A DNA stretch of 64,000 nucleotides from Actinocorallia sp. API 0066 (lineage in GTDB: Bacteria; Actinomycetota; Actinomycetes; Streptosporangiales; Streptosporangiaceae), in NCBI RefSeq assembly GCF_020991275.1, contig NZ_JAJLQY010000015.1, positions 1 to 64,000 of the forward strand, read 5' to 3'. A model generated the notes under the pieces. It saw only the letters and a program-made list of their open reading frames with translations. It was not told the DNA's origin and made no database searches. Position numbers and translations under genes: made by a program. Positions 26,620-35,180 of this stretch are shown here, piece after piece (position 1 is the first letter of the stretch; every line of letters starts with the position of its first letter).

Positions 26620-29600
26620 GTGAGCATCGCCGAGATCCCCAGACAGGAGTCGGAGTTCGAGCGGGTGCCCCCGCACGACCTCAACGCCGAGCAGTGCGTG
26701 CTGGGCGGCATGATGCTGTCGCAGGACGCCATCTCCGACGTTGTGGAGGAGTTGCGCTCCACCGACTTCTACCGGCCCGCGCACCAGATCATCTACGACG
26801 TCGTCCTCGACCTGTACGGGCGCGGCGAGCCCGCCGACGCCGTCACCGTCGGGGCCGAGCTCACCAAGCGCGGCGAGCACACCCGCACCGGCGGCGCGCC
26901 CTACCTGTTCACCCTCATCAACTCGGTGCCCACCGCGGCGAACGCCGGGTACTACGCGAAGATCGTGCAGGAACGCTCGGTCCTGCGCCGTCTGGTCGAG
27001 GCCGGTACCCGCATCGTCCAGCTGGGCTACGCCTCCGGCGCCGACGCCGACGACCTGCTCGACCAGGCGCAGGCCGAGGTGTACGCGATCGCCGACAAAC
27101 GCTCCGGCGAGGACTACCTCCAGCTCAGCGACATCATGCCCGGCGCGCTCGACGAGATCGAGGCGATCGGCAGCCGCGACGGCACCATGGTCGGCGTCCC
27201 CACCGGCTTCACCGACCTCGACTCGCTCACCAACGGCCTGCACGCCGGGCAGATGGTCGTCATCGCCGCCCGTCCCGCGATGGGCAAGGCGCTCGACCTC
27301 GACACCCCGCTGGCCACCCCGTCCGGGTGGACGACCATGGGCGCCACCGCCCCCGGCGACGTCCTGCTCGGCTCCGACGGCCGCCCCACCCGCGTCGTCG
27401 CCGTCAGCGAGGTGCTGACGGGCCGGGTCTGCCACGAGGTCGTCTTCCGCGACGGCTCCCGCGTCGTCGCCGACGCCGCCCACCTGTGGACAACGCGCGA
27501 CGCCGCAGGCCGCACCGCCGTCCTGACCACCGCCGAGCTGGCCGCCACCCTCCACACCCCGACCGGCTCGCCCAACCACACGATCCCGCTCCACGCCCCC
27601 CTCGACCTCCCGCCCGCCGCCCTCCCCGTCGCCCCCTACACGCTCGGCGCCCACCTCGCCGCCGCCACGCTCGGCACCCCCGACCTCGATCCCGAAATCG
27701 AGATGCGCGCCGAACTCCCCGCACGCCCATCCGTACATCCACAGGCTGTGGACGGATCGCCCGCCGCAGCGCTGGGCGTGGCGATCGGGCAGCGCGGGGA
27801 ACTCCTCGTCGGGTCCGCCGGTCCGCAGGCCGTCGATGGGGCGGGCGCGTCACTCGCGGGGCGTTCGAGCGGGTCGCGCGGGCACGGTGGGGCGCTTTCC
27901 GCCGGGGTGCACGGTGGTCCACAGGCTGTGGATGAGGGAGGCGCACTGGCTGTGGGGGCCTTGGGCGGGGAACCGGTTGGCATGGTGCCGGGCGACGCAC
28001 AGGGTGTGGACGGCCTTTGGGCGGCGGTTGGGGCGTGTCTGCGGGGGTCGGTGGGGCAGCGGCGGGCGCTGCTCGCCGGGGTGCTCGACGTGGTCGGAGA
28101 ACCGAGGGCGGACGGGTCGGTTGTTGTCGCGGGGCTGCCGGACGGGTTCGTGCGGGTGCTCGGCGAGCTGCTGGTCGGGCTTGGTCTTTGGTGTGAGACG
28201 CGTCAGGGAGCGGGCCGAGCGGAGGTTGTGCTTGTCACCGATGAGGAGGTCTTTCGGCTTACGGCCAAGCGGCTGGCGCACAAGGAGGCGCGGGCGACGG
28301 GCGAGGCAGCGCCGGACGGACGCAAGGTGGTCGCGGTAAGGGAGGTGCCTTCGCGGCCGGTCAAGTGCGTGCAGGTGGACGCCGCCGACAGGCTGTACCT
28401 GGCCGGGCCCGGTATGGTCGCCACCCACAACTCCACACTGGCGCTGGACTTCGTCCGGGCCGCGTCCATCAAACACGGCCTGACGTCGGCGTTCTTCAGC
28501 CTGGAAATGGGCCGCAACGAGATCACCATGCGGCTGCTGTCGGCCGAGGCCCGCGTCGCCCTGCACGCGATGCGCTCCGGCACCATGAACGACGACGACT
28601 GGACGCGTCTCGCCCGGCGGATGAGCGAGGTCGCCGAGGCGCCCCTGTTCATCGACGACTCGCCGAACATGTCGATGATGGAGATCCGCGCCAAGTGCCG
28701 CCGCCTCAAGCAGCAGCACGACCTGCGCCTCGTCGTCATCGACTACCTCCAGCTGATGTCGTCCGGCAAACGCGTCGAGAGCCGCCAGGTCGAGGTGTCG
28801 GAGTTCTCCCGGTCGCTGAAGCTGCTCGCCAAGGAGCTTCAGGTCCCCGTCATCGCGCTGTCCCAGCTGAACCGAGGTCCGGAGCAGCGCACCGACAAGC
28901 GGCCCATGGTGTCCGACCTGCGCGAGTCCGGCTGCGTCACCGCCACGACCCGGCTGACGCGCGCCGACACCAACGAGGAGATCACCATCGGTGAGCTCCA
29001 CACGAGCGGCACCCGCGACATCCCCGTCTGGGCCCTGGACGACCGCCTGAAGTACGTCCCGCGAACGCTCACGCACGCGTTCTCCAGCGGCCGCAAGGAG
29101 GTCTTCCGCGTCACCCTCGCCTCCGGCCGCCAGGTCGAGGCCACGGCTAACCACCCGTTCCTCACCCACGACGGCTGGCGTCCCCTCGGCTCCCTGGAGC
29201 CCGGCTCCCGAGTGGCCGCCCCCCGGCACGTCCCGCCGCCACTCCACCCCGCCGCCATGGACGAAGACGAACTCGTCGTCCTGGCCGACCGCCTCGGCGA
29301 GGCTTCCCGCGTGTCGGGCGGTATGTCGCCTTCCGTCGCCGTATGGCCGGATGAGTACGGGACGCTCGGTCCGAGCGCTTCCGAGCGGTTTGTTCCGCAT
29401 CCGGTCTTCGCGCTGCCCAAGCACCAGGTCGCCCTGTTCCTCGGGCGCCTGTGGGCCGCCGACGGCGGCATCCGGTGGGACGAAGCGGGCGACTGGTGCG
29501 AAGTGTCCTACACGTCCGAGAGCCGCCGCCTCGTTGACGACGTCTCGCGGCTCCTGCTCCGCTTCGGCGTCATCACCGCCACGCGGTCCCTGCCCGAGTC

Positions 29601-30444
29601 CGGCGGCCACCCGGCTCGGCACCGCCTCCACATTGTCTCGGAACCGGACCGACTCGCCTTTCTCGACGTCGTCGGCCCCCACCTTCCGGACCCCGAAGCC
29701 GTCCGCCGCACAGCCGCCCGCCTACGCCAGCGGAAGGCCAAGGCCACCACCCCCTGGCGTGCCCTCACCGACCCCGCCCTCACGCCCAGCGGAGACGGCG
29801 CGCGGATGAGCGCGAAGACGGCTGACGGCGAAGCAGGCGGGCGCCCGGACGGGTGGAAGGCCGACGCTCTGCCCGGCGCCGACCGGCTGGTGACGACCCG
29901 GGCGGCGGTGGGTTCCCCGTCGCCGGGCGGACACGGGGACGGTTCGCCGGTGGCGCGCTCGGTCGGCGGAGCGGTGTCCGTGGCGGTTCGGGACGACGTG
30001 TGGGACGAGGTCGCGGCGATCCTCGCCGACGAGGTGACGGCGTCCGGCACGTCGTCCCGTGACGCCGTGTCCTTGGACGGCGGGAGGCGCCTCGGACGCG
30101 TCGCCGAGGTACTCAACGAGACCGAACTCGACCTCGTGGCGACGAACGACGTCTTCTGGGACGAGATCACCTCGGTCGAGAGCCTGGGAGTCCAGGACGT
30201 CTACGACGCGACCGTCATGGGCCTCAGCAACTTCATCGCCAACGGCATCGCCCTGCACAACAGCATCGAGCAGGACGCCGACATGGTCATCCTGCTGCAC
30301 CGCGAGGACGCCTACGAGAAGGAGTCACCCCGCGCGGGCGAGGCCGACCTCATCGTCGCCAAGCACAGGAACGGCCCCACCGCCACCATCACCGTCGCCT
30401 TCCAGGGCCACTACAGCCGCTTTGTGGACATGGCCACCGGCTAA
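26620..30444 (+). CDS. dnaB: Replicative DNA helicase DnaB with two inteins
   Basis: The 1274-residue precursor reduces to a 450-residue helicase once two inteins (residues 224-604 and 772-1214) are removed. Extein landmarks: N-terminal VPPHDLNAEQCVLGGMML, GVPTGFTDLD, Walker A MGK|STLALDF split by intein 1, Walker B LVVIDYLQLM, and SDLRESG|SIEQDADMV split by intein 2 in the DNA-binding loop region. The ring helicase unwinds DNA at the replication fork. GTG at 26620 follows GGAGG (26607-26611) by 8 nt; upstream in-frame starts run into the DnaA boxes. Both inteins have complete splice junctions, so the protein should mature normally. Confidence 0.95.
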   Translation: MSIAEIPRQESEFERVPPHDLNAEQCVLGGMMLSQDAISDVVEELRSTDFYRPAHQIIYDVVLDLYGRGEPADAVTVGAELTKRGEHTRTGGAPYLFTLINSVPTAANAGYYAKIVQERSVLRRLVEAGTRIVQLGYASGADADDLLDQAQAEVYAIADKRSGEDYLQLSDIMPGALDEIEAIGSRDGTMVGVPTGFTDLDSLTNGLHAGQMVVIAARPAMGKALDLDTPLATPSGWTTMGATAPGDVLLGSDGRPTRVVAVSEVLTGRVCHEVVFRDGSRVVADAAHLWTTRDAAGRTAVLTTAELAATLHTPTGSPNHTIPLHAPLDLPPAALPVAPYTLGAHLAAATLGTPDLDPEIEMRAELPARPSVHPQAVDGSPAAALGVAIGQRGELLVGSAGPQAVDGAGASLAGRSSGSRGHGGALSAGVHGGPQAVDEGGALAVGALGGEPVGMVPGDAQGVDGLWAAVGACLRGSVGQRRALLAGVLDVVGEPRADGSVVVAGLPDGFVRVLGELLVGLGLWCETRQGAGRAEVVLVTDEEVFRLTAKRLAHKEARATGEAAPDGRKVVAVREVPSRPVKCVQVDAADRLYLAGPGMVATHNSTLALDFVRAASIKHGLTSAFFSLEMGRNEITMRLLSAEARVALHAMRSGTMNDDDWTRLARRMSEVAEAPLFIDDSPNMSMMEIRAKCRRLKQQHDLRLVVIDYLQLMSSGKRVESRQVEVSEFSRSLKLLAKELQVPVIALSQLNRGPEQRTDKRPMVSDLRESGCVTATTRLTRADTNEEITIGELHTSGTRDIPVWALDDRLKYVPRTLTHAFSSGRKEVFRVTLASGRQVEATANHPFLTHDGWRPLGSLEPGSRVAAPRHVPPPLHPAAMDEDELVVLADRLGEASRVSGGMSPSVAVWPDEYGTLGPSASERFVPHPVFALPKHQVALFLGRLWAADGGIRWDEAGDWCEVSYTSESRRLVDDVSRLLLRFGVITATRSLPESGGHPARHRLHIVSEPDRLAFLDVVGPHLPDPEAVRRTAARLRQRKAKATTPWRALTDPALTPSGDGARMSAKTADGEAGGRPDGWKADALPGADRLVTTRAAVGSPSPGGHGDGSPVARSVGGAVSVAVRDDVWDEVAAILADEVTASGTSSRDAVSLDGGRRLGRVAEVLNETELDLVATNDVFWDEITSVESLGVQDVYDATVMGLSNFIANGIALHNSIEQDADMVILLHREDAYEKESPRAGEADLIVAKHRNGPTATITVAFQGHYSRFVDMATG
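27289..28431 (+). mobile_element. DnaB intein 1, in the Walker A loop, endonuclease degenerate
   Basis: 381 residues from Ala1 (ALDLDTPLATPSGWTTMG) to the C-terminal THN with Ser as first downstream extein residue. Ala1 inteins at the DnaB P-loop are known in actinobacteria. Block B is present (VVADAAHLWTT). The middle has only traces of LAGLIDADG motifs (YTLGAHLAAATLG and ALLAGVLDVVG) with the acidic residues missing, plus Gly/Ala-rich segments repeating PQAVD(G/E). Homing activity is probably lost; splicing appears intact. Confidence 0.9.
28933..30261 (+). mobile_element. DnaB intein 2 with LAGLIDADG-like domain
   Basis: 443 residues from Cys1 (CVTATTRLTRADTNEEITIG) to the terminal LHN, with Ser following. 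Block B is VEATANHPFLTHDGW, and block F/G reads VYDATVMGLSNFIANGIALHN (split here in two: VYDATVMGLSNF, then IANGIALHN). A homing-endonuclease region starts at VALFLGRLWAADGGIRW, which keeps an acidic LAGLIDADG-type motif; a second copy is not obvious. A Ser/Gly/Asp-rich stretch lies between it and the C-terminal splicing domain. Confidence 0.9.
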
Positions 30445-30830
30445 CCCCACCCAAAGCCACACCGAACTACGGGCAGGTGGGCGACCTGTCATCTGGCGCA
30501 TGGCGGAGATCAAGGTCGACGGGCTTTCTTCAGGGTCGTCGACCCGGCCTTTGTGACGGCCTGGCGTCGCGAGGCGGGGGTGGTTCCGGTGTCGTGTGAC
30601 CGCACCACACGACACCGGAACGGTGTCTCCCCGACACCTGCCGGTCGAACCGGCCGCGGAGTCAGTGTGCCGGGGGAGGGGTTGTCGGTTATATGGCGGT
30701 GGGGAAGGAAAAGTGGGGTGTGTTATCGGATGAATTGTCAGATAAGGCAGGGCTGGGGCGCTGAGCTGGGCTGACGCGCGGGCTTACTGCGGCGGCGCGG
30801 CATGTCGGAGGCCGGGGTAAAGTCGCCGTC
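30445..30830. other. Non-coding gap with a strong hairpin and an inverted repeat
   Basis: 386 bp between dnaB and the aldo/keto reductase. A perfect 16-bp stem lies at 30583-30598 / 30606-30621 (arm GTTCCGGTGTCGTGTG) with loop ACCGCAC; no T run follows, so it could be a terminator or a structured RNA. At 30723-30745, TTATCGGA-N7-TCAGATAA is an 8-bp inverted repeat with one mismatch, operator-like and about 85 bp before the next start. No plausible ORF was seen. Confidence 0.6.
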
Positions 30831-31667
30831 ATGGCGTTCGGCATGTTCTTCATCGGCAGTGATCTTCCGGTGCATCGGCTCGGCTTCGGTACCGCGCGCT
30901 TCGTCGGCGACGGCCACTGGGGCGCGCGCGGCGAGCGGGCCGACGCCGTCGCGCTGCTGCGCCGTGCCGTCGAGGCGGGCGTCGACCTCGTGGACACCGC
31001 CGGCGACTTCGGTCCCGGCATCGCGGAGGAGATCGTCGCCGAGGCGCTGCACCCGTACCCGCTCGGCCTGATCGTCGCGACGAAGGGCGGCGTCACCCGC
31101 ACGTCGGCGACGGAGTGGCACATCGACGGCCGCCCGCAGGCGCTGCGCGCGGCCTGTGAGGAGAGCTTGCGCCGCCTCCGGCAGGACACGATCGATCTGT
31201 ACCAGTTGCACCGGATCGACCCGCAGGTCCCGCTGACCGAGCAGCTCGGCACCCTCGTCGAACTCCGCGAAGAGGGAAAGATCCGGCATATCGGCCTCGA
31301 CGGGGTTTCCGCCGCGCAACTGCGGGCCGCGCTGGAGATCACCGAGATCGTCTCCGTCCGGCAGCGCTTCCACCTGTTCGACAGGGCGGCCACCACCCTG
31401 CTCGAACTGTGCGAGGAACGCCGCATCGCGTTCCTGCCCTGCGCCGCCCCGTCCCTGGAGACCAAGGACAACCCCGCCCTCACCGAGTTGGCCCGCGCCC
31501 ACAACGCGACCCCCGCCCAACTCGCCCTGGCCTGGCTCCTCCACCGCTCCCCGACCCTCATCCCCACCCCCGGCACCCTCTCGCCCACCCACCTCACCGA
31601 GAACCTCGCCGCCACCGAACTGGACCTCCCCCCAGAAACCCTCACCCACCTCAACTCCCTGGCCTGA
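30831..31667 (+). CDS. Aldo/keto reductase-family protein with altered catalytic Tyr
   Basis: A 278-residue (alpha/beta)8 NADPH-dependent reductase fold: HRLGFGTARF at the start, catalytic-region GVDLVDTAGDFGPG, IVATKGGV with the Lys, and DLYQLHRID with the His. In active enzymes the DTA motif is followed by a catalytic Tyr (DTA-x-x-Y-G); here that position is Phe. The C-terminal NADP-binding PTPGTLSPTHLTENLAA is also divergent. Catalysis may be weakened or the protein may act otherwise. It is monocistronic. Confidence 0.8.
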   Translation: MAFGMFFIGSDLPVHRLGFGTARFVGDGHWGARGERADAVALLRRAVEAGVDLVDTAGDFGPGIAEEIVAEALHPYPLGLIVATKGGVTRTSATEWHIDGRPQALRAACEESLRRLRQDTIDLYQLHRIDPQVPLTEQLGTLVELREEGKIRHIGLDGVSAAQLRAALEITEIVSVRQRFHLFDRAATTLLELCEERRIAFLPCAAPSLETKDNPALTELARAHNATPAQLALAWLLHRSPTLIPTPGTLSPTHLTENLAATELDLPPETLTHLNSLA

Positions 31668-31697
31668 CCCGCCCCCAGCCCACAGAGACGCACGACA

Positions 31698-32100
31698 ACG
31701 TCGCGGCCCGGAGGGCACCCGGGCGTGGTTCGACATCGGCGGCCGCCGGAGGAGGCGGTACACCGGCGGGAGGGGGTGTGCGGCGCGCTCAGCCCGGCAT
31801 GCTGAGCGCACGCTGGAGAAGATCACGGTCGCCGACGCGGTGCGCGACCCGCGCCCCGACGTCGCGGCCCGGAGGGCACCTGGGTGCGGTGCTACATCGG
31901 GCGGCCCGCCGGAGGAGGCGGTACACCGGTGGGAGGGGGTGTGCGGCGAGCTGAGCCCGGCGTACTGAGCACCTGCTGGGAGATGGTCGCGGTCGCCGAC
32001 GCGGTGCGCGACCTGCGTCCCGACGTCGCGGCCCGGAGGGCGCCCGGGTGTGGTTCGACGTCGGCGGTCCGTGGGAAGCGGTGCTCGCGGGCTGCCGCTC
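31698..32100. repeat. Imperfect ~161-bp tandem repeat with decayed coding sequence
   Basis: The block ACGTCGCGGCCCGGAGGGC recurs at 31698, 31859 and 32023, i.e. at 161- and 164-bp spacing, with similar flanks. Frames switching within copies give pieces such as LSTCWEMVAVADAVRDLRPD, EGARVWFDVGG and PPEEAVHRWEGVCGELSPAY followed by a stop, which look like repeated ends of one protein broken by frameshifts. No intact gene fits between 31668 and 32272. Confidence 0.55.
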
Positions 32101-32272
32101 AGGTGTTCCCCGTGCTGGTTCGGTGAGGCCGGGTCGAGTCCGGTAAGCCCGGCAGCGGTGGGGTCAGCGCCTAAGCGGCGTTCCTTCGGGTGCGTCCCGC
32201 GCGTTGAGAGGGAGGCCGAGCCCGGTGGGTCCGTCAGCCGGGGAGCCGTTCTGGGCTGTCCGGAGCAGAGGG

Positions 32273-33565
32273 TTAGTGGTCGACGAAGGCTTGGGTGGTG
32301 CGTTGGGTGGGGCGGAGGCCGACGGATTCGAGGGCTCGGCGGTAGGCGGTGGTGGCGCTGGCGCCGTCGCCGGCGGCGTCGAAGAGGTCGCCCAGTTCGC
32401 GGGAGAGGGAGGCGGTGTGGCGGGTGGCGGGGAGGCGTTCGAGCTGGGCGGCGGTGGTGCGCAGCACGGTGAGGGCGCCGTCGCGGTCGCCCTGGGCGAG
32501 CTGGGCCTGGGCCAGCACAAGCTCGGCCTGGACGGTGATCGGGTCGAGCTGGCGCGGCACCCCCTGGAGCGCGGCCCGCAGGGTGGCGACGGCCTCGTCG
32601 AGCCGGCCGAGCTGGATGAGCGCGCGCGCGGACTCGATGACGCAGGACTTCGCCTCGTCTCCGGCGAGGTCGGGCGCCGCCGTCTTGAAGAGGTCGAGCG
32701 CGCGCAGGTTGTCCTCGCCGTCGCCGCGGACAAGCGCGCGCGCTCCGGCGACGCGTAGGCGGGCCTTGGAGGTGTCCCGCACCCGGGTGGCCGCAGCGGA
32801 CAGCGCCTGGTCGGCCAGATAGATGGCGTCGCCCAGCGCGCTCTCCTCCAACGCGCGGGAGGAGGCCGCGAAGTAGGCGTCGGCGACGTCGGAGGAGTCG
32901 GGCAGCAGCGCGGTGAGGGTGCGGGCCCGCTCGACGTCGGCCCGGTCGAGGTGCGCGAGCAGCAGCACCCGCGCGACCTCGGCGAGGTCGGGCCCGGTGG
33001 AGAGGCCGAGTTCGGTGAGCCGGGCGAGGGCGCGTTCGCCCAGCGAGACGGCCTGTCCGAGGTCGCCGACGGCGTGGTAGCACCGGGTCAGCGCGATGAC
33101 GGACGGAAGCCAACTGGTGCGTCCCGCGTCGCGTTCGGCGATCTCGCGCAGCTCCTCAAACCCGGCGATGGCCTCGTCGACCCGGCCGAGGCCCTCCAGC
33201 GCGCGGGCGCGGCCCCAGCGGGCGCGGAGGGTGAGTTCGGGGTTGTCCTCGGCGTCGATGACCTCGTCGAAGCCGCGTAGCGCCTCGTCGGCGCGGCCCG
33301 CGTGCAGCGCCAGCTCACAGTGCCGGGCGAGCACCTCGACGTGCGCGCGCTGTTCCGGCTCGATGCCCTCCGACAGGTACTCGGGCGTGCAGCCGAGCCG
33401 TTCGGCGAGCAGCTTCAGCACCGCCGGAGTGGGCGTGCGCTTGCCTGACTCGATGAGTGAGATATAGCTGTCGGAAAGGTCATGACCGGCCAGTTGAGCC
33501 TGTGACATGCGGCGCGTCAGCCGCAGGTCACGAACGCGTTCTCCGACACTGCCTGGACCCGGCAT
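32273..33565 (-). CDS. XRE-family regulator with TPR domain
   Basis: A 430-residue protein. Residues 7-70 form an XRE helix-turn-helix (SVGERVRDLRLTRRMSQAQL, SDSYISLIESGKRTPTPAVL). The remainder is a chain of tetratricopeptide repeats (ALRGFDEVIDAEDNPELTLRARWGRARALEGLG-type units, about eight). Such regulators sense peptides or partner proteins through the TPR part. The signal is unknown and no partner gene adjoins. Confidence 0.85.
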   Translation of the reverse strand: MPGPGSVGERVRDLRLTRRMSQAQLAGHDLSDSYISLIESGKRTPTPAVLKLLAERLGCTPEYLSEGIEPEQRAHVEVLARHCELALHAGRADEALRGFDEVIDAEDNPELTLRARWGRARALEGLGRVDEAIAGFEELREIAERDAGRTSWLPSVIALTRCYHAVGDLGQAVSLGERALARLTELGLSTGPDLAEVARVLLLAHLDRADVERARTLTALLPDSSDVADAYFAASSRALEESALGDAIYLADQALSAAATRVRDTSKARLRVAGARALVRGDGEDNLRALDLFKTAAPDLAGDEAKSCVIESARALIQLGRLDEAVATLRAALQGVPRQLDPITVQAELVLAQAQLAQGDRDGALTVLRTTAAQLERLPATRHTASLSRELGDLFDAAGDGASATTAYRRALESVGLRPTQRTTQAFVDH

Positions 33566-33776
33566 GACAACTCTCTCAGCAGAAGATTCGACGCGATTCG
33601 ACGCGGCGGGGGTGCCGACATTTCCGCATCGGCCCCCACGGGGATTCCGTGAAAGAACCGGACCGGTGCATTCGCCAGAGTAACCGGCGCGGTGCCGCGT
33701 GAGCCGCCCCGTATCACACCTGTGACATTGCGGGTCAGGAATGTTGTCGTCACGGCCCTTGATGGCGCGGATACGT

Positions 33777-33809
33777 CAGTGGCCCGTACCCCGGGGGTAC
33801 GGGCCACTG
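33777..33809 (-). terminator. Terminator after the PH-domain gene
   Basis: CAGTGGCCCGTACC (33777-33790) pairs perfectly with GGTACGGGCCACTG (33796-33809), loop CCGGG. It lies 11 bp after the minus-strand stop at 33820. Confidence 0.8.
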
Positions 33810-33819
33810 CCCTGGACGG

Positions 33820-34581
33820 TTACAGTTCCGGCGTTTCGCCCGGCGCGACGCGTTCGCCGAGCTGCCGGTGGATCTCGGCGGCCTGCCGGTGCCACTCGCC
33901 GGACTCGGCGACGAGCTGGTCGAGCTGCGCCTGGACGCCCTCCAGCTTGAGCCGCCGCTCCTCGAGGTCGTGTTCGGTGCCGGTGGTGACGGCCGCCGCG
34001 AGTTCCGTGCGCATCTTCGGAATGGCGTCGATCATGTCCCGCAGCCTGTCCTCCAGCGGGGACGGTTTTCCGCCCGGGAAGATCATCTGACAGACCTCGG
34101 TGTACAGCTGGTCCGGATACGGGAGGAAGTTCACGGTGCGGAGCGCCTGATCCTGTCCGGCGGACTCGGCGATGAACATTCCGTACCCGAGAAGCCGTCC
34201 GACGGGCGAACGTTCGTACTTCATGTCGGTGACCTTCGACAGCGGCATCATCGCGACGTCACGGGTGATGAGCCCGCCCGAAAGCAGCATCCGCTGGTTG
34301 GTGATGACGAAGTACGCGACGGACCACTCGGCGACCTTCCACACGAACCACGCGAGGAGGATGAGCCACAGCCACCAGATTCCGCTCACGACGAGCCCGG
34401 ACTCGGCACTGCTGACGCTGTTGGAGAGCACCCCGGCGAGGATGAGGCCGCCCAGCACGAACAGCACGGGGGTCATAAGGATGGCGGGGTGCCTACGCAC
34501 CACGATGACCTGCTGCTCCTGGGGCAGCAGGTAACGGGTGATCGAGGTGGGCGCGGAGTCGCCTGGCGTGACGAGCCTCAT
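33820..34581 (-). CDS. PH domain-containing membrane protein
   Basis: A 253-residue protein. Two hydrophobic helices (residues about 38-90, HPAILMTPVLFVLGGLILAG and SGIWWLWLILLAWFVWKVAEW, quoted in part) precede a bacterial PH domain (YFVITNQRMLLSGGLITRDVAMMPLSKVTDM, about 95-165), and the C-terminal ~80 residues form a coiled coil (ERRLKLEGVQAQLDQLVAES). The ATG at 34581 overlaps the stop of the small membrane-protein gene as ATGA, indicating co-translation. Function unknown. Confidence 0.8.
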   Translation of the reverse strand: MRLVTPGDSAPTSITRYLLPQEQQVIVVRRHPAILMTPVLFVLGGLILAGVLSNSVSSAESGLVVSGIWWLWLILLAWFVWKVAEWSVAYFVITNQRMLLSGGLITRDVAMMPLSKVTDMKYERSPVGRLLGYGMFIAESAGQDQALRTVNFLPYPDQLYTEVCQMIFPGGKPSPLEDRLRDMIDAIPKMRTELAAAVTTGTEHDLEERRLKLEGVQAQLDQLVAESGEWHRQAAEIHRQLGERVAPGETPEL

Positions 34582-34787
34582 GAGGCGATCCCGTTCAGGA
34601 AGGTCGCGATCGAACCGGCCGCGCCGGCGATTCCGGAAGCGGTGCTGTTGAGGAGGGCGGCGGCCCCGTCCGGCGACTGCATCGCGTAGATGACGGCGAC
34701 CCCGCCGCCGAGCCACAAGAGGTGCTTCCCACTGATCACGAACCCGCCTCCCGAGAGGTCAACCGGCCACACCACAGTAGCGGTCAT
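34578..34787 (-). CDS. Small membrane protein coupled to PH-domain protein
   Basis: A 69-residue protein with one clear hydrophobic helix (HLLWLGGGVAVIYAM) and a Gly/Ala-rich C-terminus. GAGGGGT lies ahead of the ATG at 34787. Its stop overlaps the next start, so the two products are probably partners. No family recognised. Confidence 0.65.
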   Translation of the reverse strand: MTATVVWPVDLSGGGFVISGKHLLWLGGGVAVIYAMQSPDGAAALLNSTASGIAGAAGSIATFLNGIAS

Positions 34788-34828
34788 ACCCCTCGGAATC
34801 CCTTAGCGCACAGGCGATTCTGCCGTTT

Positions 34829-35056
34829 TCAGGTGCCGATCCGCGGACTCCGCTCGGCCGCGACGACGGCGAGGACGCGCAGGTGTCTGCGCGCTATCTT
34901 CTCGACGAGTTCCGGTTCGTCCGAGCCGATGACGTCGCGCGCGCCGTGCAGGGCGACGGTGACGCACCTGGCGACGGTTCGCGCGGGGTGGACGGCCGCG
35001 AACTCCTTGCGCAGCCGCTCGCTGACCTCTTCGTACTCCTGCTGGTCGGAAGTCAT
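34829..35056 (-). CDS. Small helical protein of unknown function
   Basis: 75 residues, predicted all-helical (EEVSERLRKEFAAVHPARTV, then LVEKIARRHLRVLAVVAAER), resembling the actinobacterial three-helix-bundle dimerisation proteins, but similarity is only by pattern. ATG at 35056 follows a GGGAC site; a GTG one codon upstream is possible. It lies between the PH-domain pair and upp, all on the minus strand with separate gaps. Confidence 0.6.
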   Translation of the reverse strand: MTSDQQEYEEVSERLRKEFAAVHPARTVARCVTVALHGARDVIGSDEPELVEKIARRHLRVLAVVAAERSPRIGT

Positions 35057-35180
35057 CACGCGTCCCTTGCTTCGCCCGCCGACCCGGCGGATTCCCTTGG
35101 GTGGGCCGGGACGGCGAGAGGAGAACTACTCTCCGTAACGGATAGTTACCCCTGGGTGTGTGATGGTGAACCCTCGGTGA

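Noticed and set aside
31697-32472. Plus-strand ORFs in the repeat region
   Set aside because: Low-complexity Arg/Gly frames that change between repeat copies; no start or ribosome site.
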